From Clostridiales bacterium DTU092 (GTDB lineage: Bacteria > Bacillota > Clostridia > Caldicoprobacterales > Caldicoprobacteraceae): 17,520 nt of DNA. Location of the stretch: NCBI GenBank assembly GCA_001513505.1, contig LFTM01000269.1:9693-27212 (forward strand), given 5' to 3'. Position 1 is the stretch's first letter. Every line of letters starts with the position of its first letter. This document shows, piece by piece, positions 15,113-17,520 of the stretch. The translations under genes and the position numbers were made by a program. A model generated the notes under the pieces. It worked only from the letters and a program-made list of their open reading frames with translations. It searched no databases and had not been told where the DNA came from.

Positions 15113-15427
15113 TTATTCCTGATTTTGTATTTTTCTCTCTAAATCCTCTAACCGGCCCGGCATTTGAGCGGAAATTTGCTGATCTACCATTTGTTTTGCT
15201 GCCTGACTAGGATGGGAGGCTTCAAAAGTATACCATCCTCTATGATGCATGGCTTCCAGAAAAAGTTGTGCATGTTCCTGTTCTTCCTGCTGTATTTGCT
15301 GCAGTGCCTGGATAATGTTTTGATTAATGCACTCCATTATTGAGTTGTTATAAGCATCTGAAATATATTTTTCAGTCATGATTGAGTCATGAAGCATTTC
15401 TTTTTCGGTTAATTGATTTTGGGGCAT
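15113..15427 (-). CDS. CotF-like spore coat protein, ferritin-like
   Basis: 104 residues. It resembles the spore coat protein F (CotF) family of small ferritin-like helical proteins. Two predicted helices are visible: LTEKEMLHDSIMTEKYISDAYNN (about 6-28), typical of CotF starts, and a second ending EEQEHAQLFLEAMHHRGWY (about 48-66), with an ExxH motif. A Gln-rich tail follows. AAGGAGG lies seven bases before the ATG. It is 21 bases after the next small gene on the same strand and likely cotranscribed. Location in the coat and any metal binding are inferred from the family. Confidence 0.8.
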   Translation of the reverse strand: MPQNQLTEKEMLHDSIMTEKYISDAYNNSIMECINQNIIQALQQIQQEEQEHAQLFLEAMHHRGWYTFEASHPSQAAKQMVDQQISAQMPGRLEDLERKIQNQE

Positions 15428-15448
15428 TCCTATCCTCCTTATTTTATA

Positions 15449-15661
15449 CTACTGATTACTTGGGGGTTTAAAACCACCTTGCTGAAGCAACATTTTAATG
15501 GTATTTGCGTGCTGTTCTTCCTGTTTGGCAACAAGATCAAATAGATATTTTATTTCCGGATCTACCGATTGAGCTGAATAGGTTTTATATTTGTTTATAC
15601 AGATGTATTCTGCCCGGAGCTGATCTTCCAGCAGGATTCTTTCCTTATTGGTAAGCTCCAT
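15449..15661 (-). CDS. Small CotF/ferritin-like protein
   Basis: 70 residues from the ATG at 15659-15661. An in-frame ATG 18 bases upstream is rejected because the Shine-Dalgarno AAAGGAGG lies between the two, seven bases before the chosen start. The protein has one helix LTNKERILLEDQLRAEYICINKYK (not all residues needed) and a second YLFDLVAKQEEQHANTIKML containing ExxH (EEQH), then GGFKPP. This helix-E, helix-ExxH layout matches its downstream neighbour and the CotF/ferritin-like superfamily. Probably a spore coat or spore-associated protein; the exact role is unknown. Confidence 0.75.
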   Translation of the reverse strand: MELTNKERILLEDQLRAEYICINKYKTYSAQSVDPEIKYLFDLVAKQEEQHANTIKMLLQQGGFKPPSNQ

Positions 15662-15849
15662 TTCTACTCCTCCTTTCATGCAATAGTTTGTCCCAATCGG
15701 GAATATTTAATAATTTATTATTATTTATAAAAAAAATTAAAGATTTAAGAAGGATTTTTCGTATTATTGTAGAAGTATATTTCTTAACAGTTTTGTAAAA
15801 CATATTTAATAACTATTTAATGGAAGTGAATGCTAAAGAGGAGGATTTC

Positions 15850-17307
15850 ATGAAAACAGCACGATATGTTGTAAAAGTACTTATTCTCATTTTCTGTTTT
15901 ACTATTTTCACAGGTTTTACCTATGTCAGGAGCGACAGCACTAATAGCGGGAAACTGAATGTATATGCAATGTATATAAACGATACTGAGTTGGGTACCG
16001 TTAAATCTGCAGCTAAGGGGCTTAAGCTGTATGATGAGGTTATAGATAACATAAGGGATCGGTATTCTGATGATCAGGTATACATAAAGGCTGATATTTA
16101 CTTTAAAGAAGTTCAGATAGATCATAATTTGCTGACGAGTGAGGAGTTATTAAAGAAGGCGTTGGAAGAGGCTATAGTAGTTGATACTAACGCATATGCA
16201 ATAGTAATAGACGGGAAAGATGTCTGCTATTTAAAGACCCGTGAAGAAGCAGTTGAAGTACTGGAGAACGTAAAACTTCCGTATAAGCAGACAGTAGAGA
16301 ACAAGGAAGATACGGAACTGGATGATATAGAATTTAAAGAGAAGGTAGATATTCAAGAAAGAATTGTAATGGTTTCCAGTATTGCTGATACCGAAAAGGC
16401 CGACAAAATTATTAGGACAGGTACCGATGAAATTAAAGAATATGAGATTGATGAAGGAGACACCCTGTGGGAAATAGCAAAGGAAAATGACTTACGGGTG
16501 GAAGATTTAATGGCGGCCAATCCGGATCTGGATCCGGAAAAAATAAAACCGGGACAAAAAATAAAACTTCAGGCTGTAAAAAGTCTTTTAACAGTTGTAA
16601 CCCGTGAAAAGAAAGTTTACACCGAATCCATACCGTATGAAACGGTTGTGGAAGAAAGCAGCAGTCTGTATAAAGGTGAAAAGAAAATAAAGCAAAAGGG
16701 CCAGAATGGTGAAAAGGAAATACATGTTTCTATTGTTCGGGAAAATGGGAAAGAGGTTTCCAGGGAGAAGATAAGTGAGAAAGTATTAAAAGAACCTGTA
16801 AAGCAGATTGAGTTAAAAGGGACAAAAAGCCGGCCGCAGGCTACTACTTCCAGGAATAGGAATGTTACAGTTACAAGACCTTCTGATACTACTCCTATTT
16901 CAAAAAATGGAGTGGAGATGACGCCATGGTTTGGCGGTGCAAATAAAATCTTTACAAGAGGTTCGGTTGCCAAAATAACTCATGTGGACACCGGTTATAC
17001 CTTCTATGCAAAACGCCGGGGAGGAACCAACCACGCTGATTGTGAACCTTTGACGGCAGCGGACACAGCGGTAATTAAAAAGATATATGGCGGAAAATTC
17101 AGCTGGACGCGCAAGGCTATTATAGTCCAGGTCAATGGTAAAAAGATGGCGGCTTCTATGAATGGTATGCCCCATGGTGGTTCCAGTATAAGCGGCAATA
17201 ATTTCTCAGGACATTTTTGCATCCATTTCTACGGCAGCCGTACCCATGGCTCAGGCAAGGTGGATGCAGATCACCAGGCAATGGTAAAGAAGGCAGCAGG
17301 TCAATAA
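15850..17307 (+). CDS. Secreted LysM-G5 protein with His-rich C-terminal domain
   Basis: 485 residues from ATG 15850, five bases after GAGGAGG; an ATG at 15820 lacks a site. The N-terminus KVLILIFCFTIFTGFTYV (9-26) is a signal peptide or membrane anchor. Two similar beta-type segments follow (about 36-70 and 113-145: YAMYIND...VKSAAKG and YAIVIDG...LKTREEA). A LysM domain (198-241; GDTLWEIAKEN...PGQKIKL) should bind peptidoglycan, then a G5 domain (about 247-322), a linker rich in R/S/T, and a C-terminal domain (355-485) with clustered conserved-looking residues: H395, D397, C398, H442, H455, C457, H459, H466, D471, D473, H475. I do not recognise that domain as a named enzyme. It replaces the M23 or 3D domain often found after G5. 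Probably a cell-wall-associated protein, perhaps a hydrolase. Confidence 0.85.
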   Translation: MKTARYVVKVLILIFCFTIFTGFTYVRSDSTNSGKLNVYAMYINDTELGTVKSAAKGLKLYDEVIDNIRDRYSDDQVYIKADIYFKEVQIDHNLLTSEELLKKALEEAIVVDTNAYAIVIDGKDVCYLKTREEAVEVLENVKLPYKQTVENKEDTELDDIEFKEKVDIQERIVMVSSIADTEKADKIIRTGTDEIKEYEIDEGDTLWEIAKENDLRVEDLMAANPDLDPEKIKPGQKIKLQAVKSLLTVVTREKKVYTESIPYETVVEESSSLYKGEKKIKQKGQNGEKEIHVSIVRENGKEVSREKISEKVLKEPVKQIELKGTKSRPQATTSRNRNVTVTRPSDTTPISKNGVEMTPWFGGANKIFTRGSVAKITHVDTGYTFYAKRRGGTNHADCEPLTAADTAVIKKIYGGKFSWTRKAIIVQVNGKKMAASMNGMPHGGSSISGNNFSGHFCIHFYGSRTHGSGKVDADHQAMVKKAAGQ

Positions 17308-17318
17308 ATTAATAATTT

Positions 17319-17356
17319 AAAAACCTCCCCGTTGAGGTAAAAACGGGGAGGTTTTT
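17319..17356. terminator. Bidirectional intrinsic terminator
   Basis: A perfect 15-bp inverted repeat (17319-17333 with 17342-17356; core CCTCCCCGTT/AACGGGGAGG), eight-base loop, and a run of seven T (17352-17358) on the plus strand. It lies 12 bases after the LysM-G5 stop codon and nine bases from the stop of the minus-strand gene, so it serves both converging units. Confidence 0.93.
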
Positions 17357-17365
17357 TTATAAATG

Positions 17366-17520
17366 TTATGCATATCTGTTTATTATTTCAATTATTTTCT
17401 GAATACCCAAACCGTGATCCTCCTGCTTCATGGAATTTATGTACTGATGCCTCTTGCTGTAGAGATCCAGTATGGCAAGGTATAAGGTGTCTTCCGTCAT
17501 ATCCTCCTGCAGCAGAACCT
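17366..17520 (-). CDS. C-terminal end of a MurG-like glycosyltransferase (partial)
   Basis: The last 50 codons and the stop of a minus-strand gene that continues past 17520. The product reads VLLQEDMTEDTLYLAILDL, then YSKRHQYINSMKQEDHG, and ends IQKIIEIINRYA. The pattern (hydrophobic strand, acidic E-D-x-T, an Ile/Leu-rich helix, x-x-M, then a final I-x-x-I helix) resembles the C-terminus of MurG, the GlcNAc transferase of lipid II synthesis, and of related GT-B glycosyltransferases. Too little is visible to be sure. Coding is supported by the open frame up to a stop directly beside the terminator. Confidence 0.5.
   Translation of the reverse strand, partial: VLLQEDMTEDTLYLAILDLYSKRHQYINSMKQEDHGLGIQKIIEIINRYA

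Noticed and set aside
15662..15679. Upstream ATG for the small CotF-like gene
   Set aside because: The AAAGGAGG ribosome binding site lies between this ATG and the next one, so initiation must be at 15661.
15662..15849. Sporulation sigma-factor promoters in the 188-base divergent gap
   Set aside because: CATATTTAATA and other fragments resemble sigma-E/G/K -10 elements but none has a matching -35 at the right distance; nothing assignable in this very AT-rich gap.
16617..16973. 118-codon open frame antisense to the LysM-G5 gene
   Set aside because: Ser/Phe-rich, no family resemblance and no ribosome binding site; a shadow frame.
1..17520. CRISPR arrays, insertion sequences, tRNA or rRNA genes, phage or defence genes
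   Set aside because: None seen: no spaced repeats, transposase or integrase motifs, or tRNA-like folds. The window is an ordinary core-genome origin region with an accessory right edge.

Overview
This window is the chromosomal replication-origin neighbourhood of a low-GC, Gram-positive, probably endospore-forming bacterium, most likely a member of the Clostridia. The evidence is the conserved gene order mnmG-mnmE-jag-yidC-yidD-rnpA-rpmH / oriC / dnaA-dnaN-yaaA-recF-remB-gyrB-gyrA, strong AGGAGG ribosome binding sites, a RemB-type regulator, and two small spore-coat (CotF-like) proteins. I cannot name the genus from sequence alone.

Left arm (1-4444, all minus strand, pointing away from the origin): the N-terminal 146 codons of mnmG, then mnmE, jag (khpB/eloR), yidC, yidD, rnpA and rpmH, reading towards position 1. 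A consensus sigma-A promoter at 4616-4645 drives rpmH and, by read-through, rnpA-yidD-yidC-jag. A small hairpin sits between rpmH and rnpA, and a terminator-like hairpin (1957-1984) separates jag from mnmE-mnmG. These genes make ribosomal protein L34, the RNase P protein, the membrane insertase with its helper, an RNA-binding partner, and the two-enzyme tRNA wobble-uridine modification system.

Origin (4445-6502): a bipartite oriC flanks dnaA. The upstream part holds DnaA boxes, three of them at an exact 12-bp step. The downstream part, between dnaA and dnaN, holds more boxes, ending in two same-strand boxes followed directly by a CTA-type triplet run that fits a DnaA-trio unwinding element.

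Right arm (4981-13837, plus strand): dnaA, dnaN, yaaA (S4 domain), recF, remB, gyrB and gyrA, i.e. initiator, sliding clamp, repair/replication accessory and gyrase. The GyrA quinolone region has Gly at the position equivalent to E. coli Ser83.

Beyond gyrA the order is no longer the conserved core: ilvE (plus, own extended -10 promoter), a bidirectional terminator, two CotF/ferritin-like small proteins (minus), a secreted LysM-G5 protein with a His-rich C-terminal domain I do not recognise (plus), a second bidirectional terminator, and the C-terminal end of a minus-strand gene that looks like a MurG-type glycosyltransferase. Nothing here is clearly a new system. The best leads are the DnaA-trio element, the orphan Shine-Dalgarno sequences in the rpmH and yaaA leaders, the GyrA Gly83 variant, the paired half-ferritin coat proteins and the His-rich exported domain.
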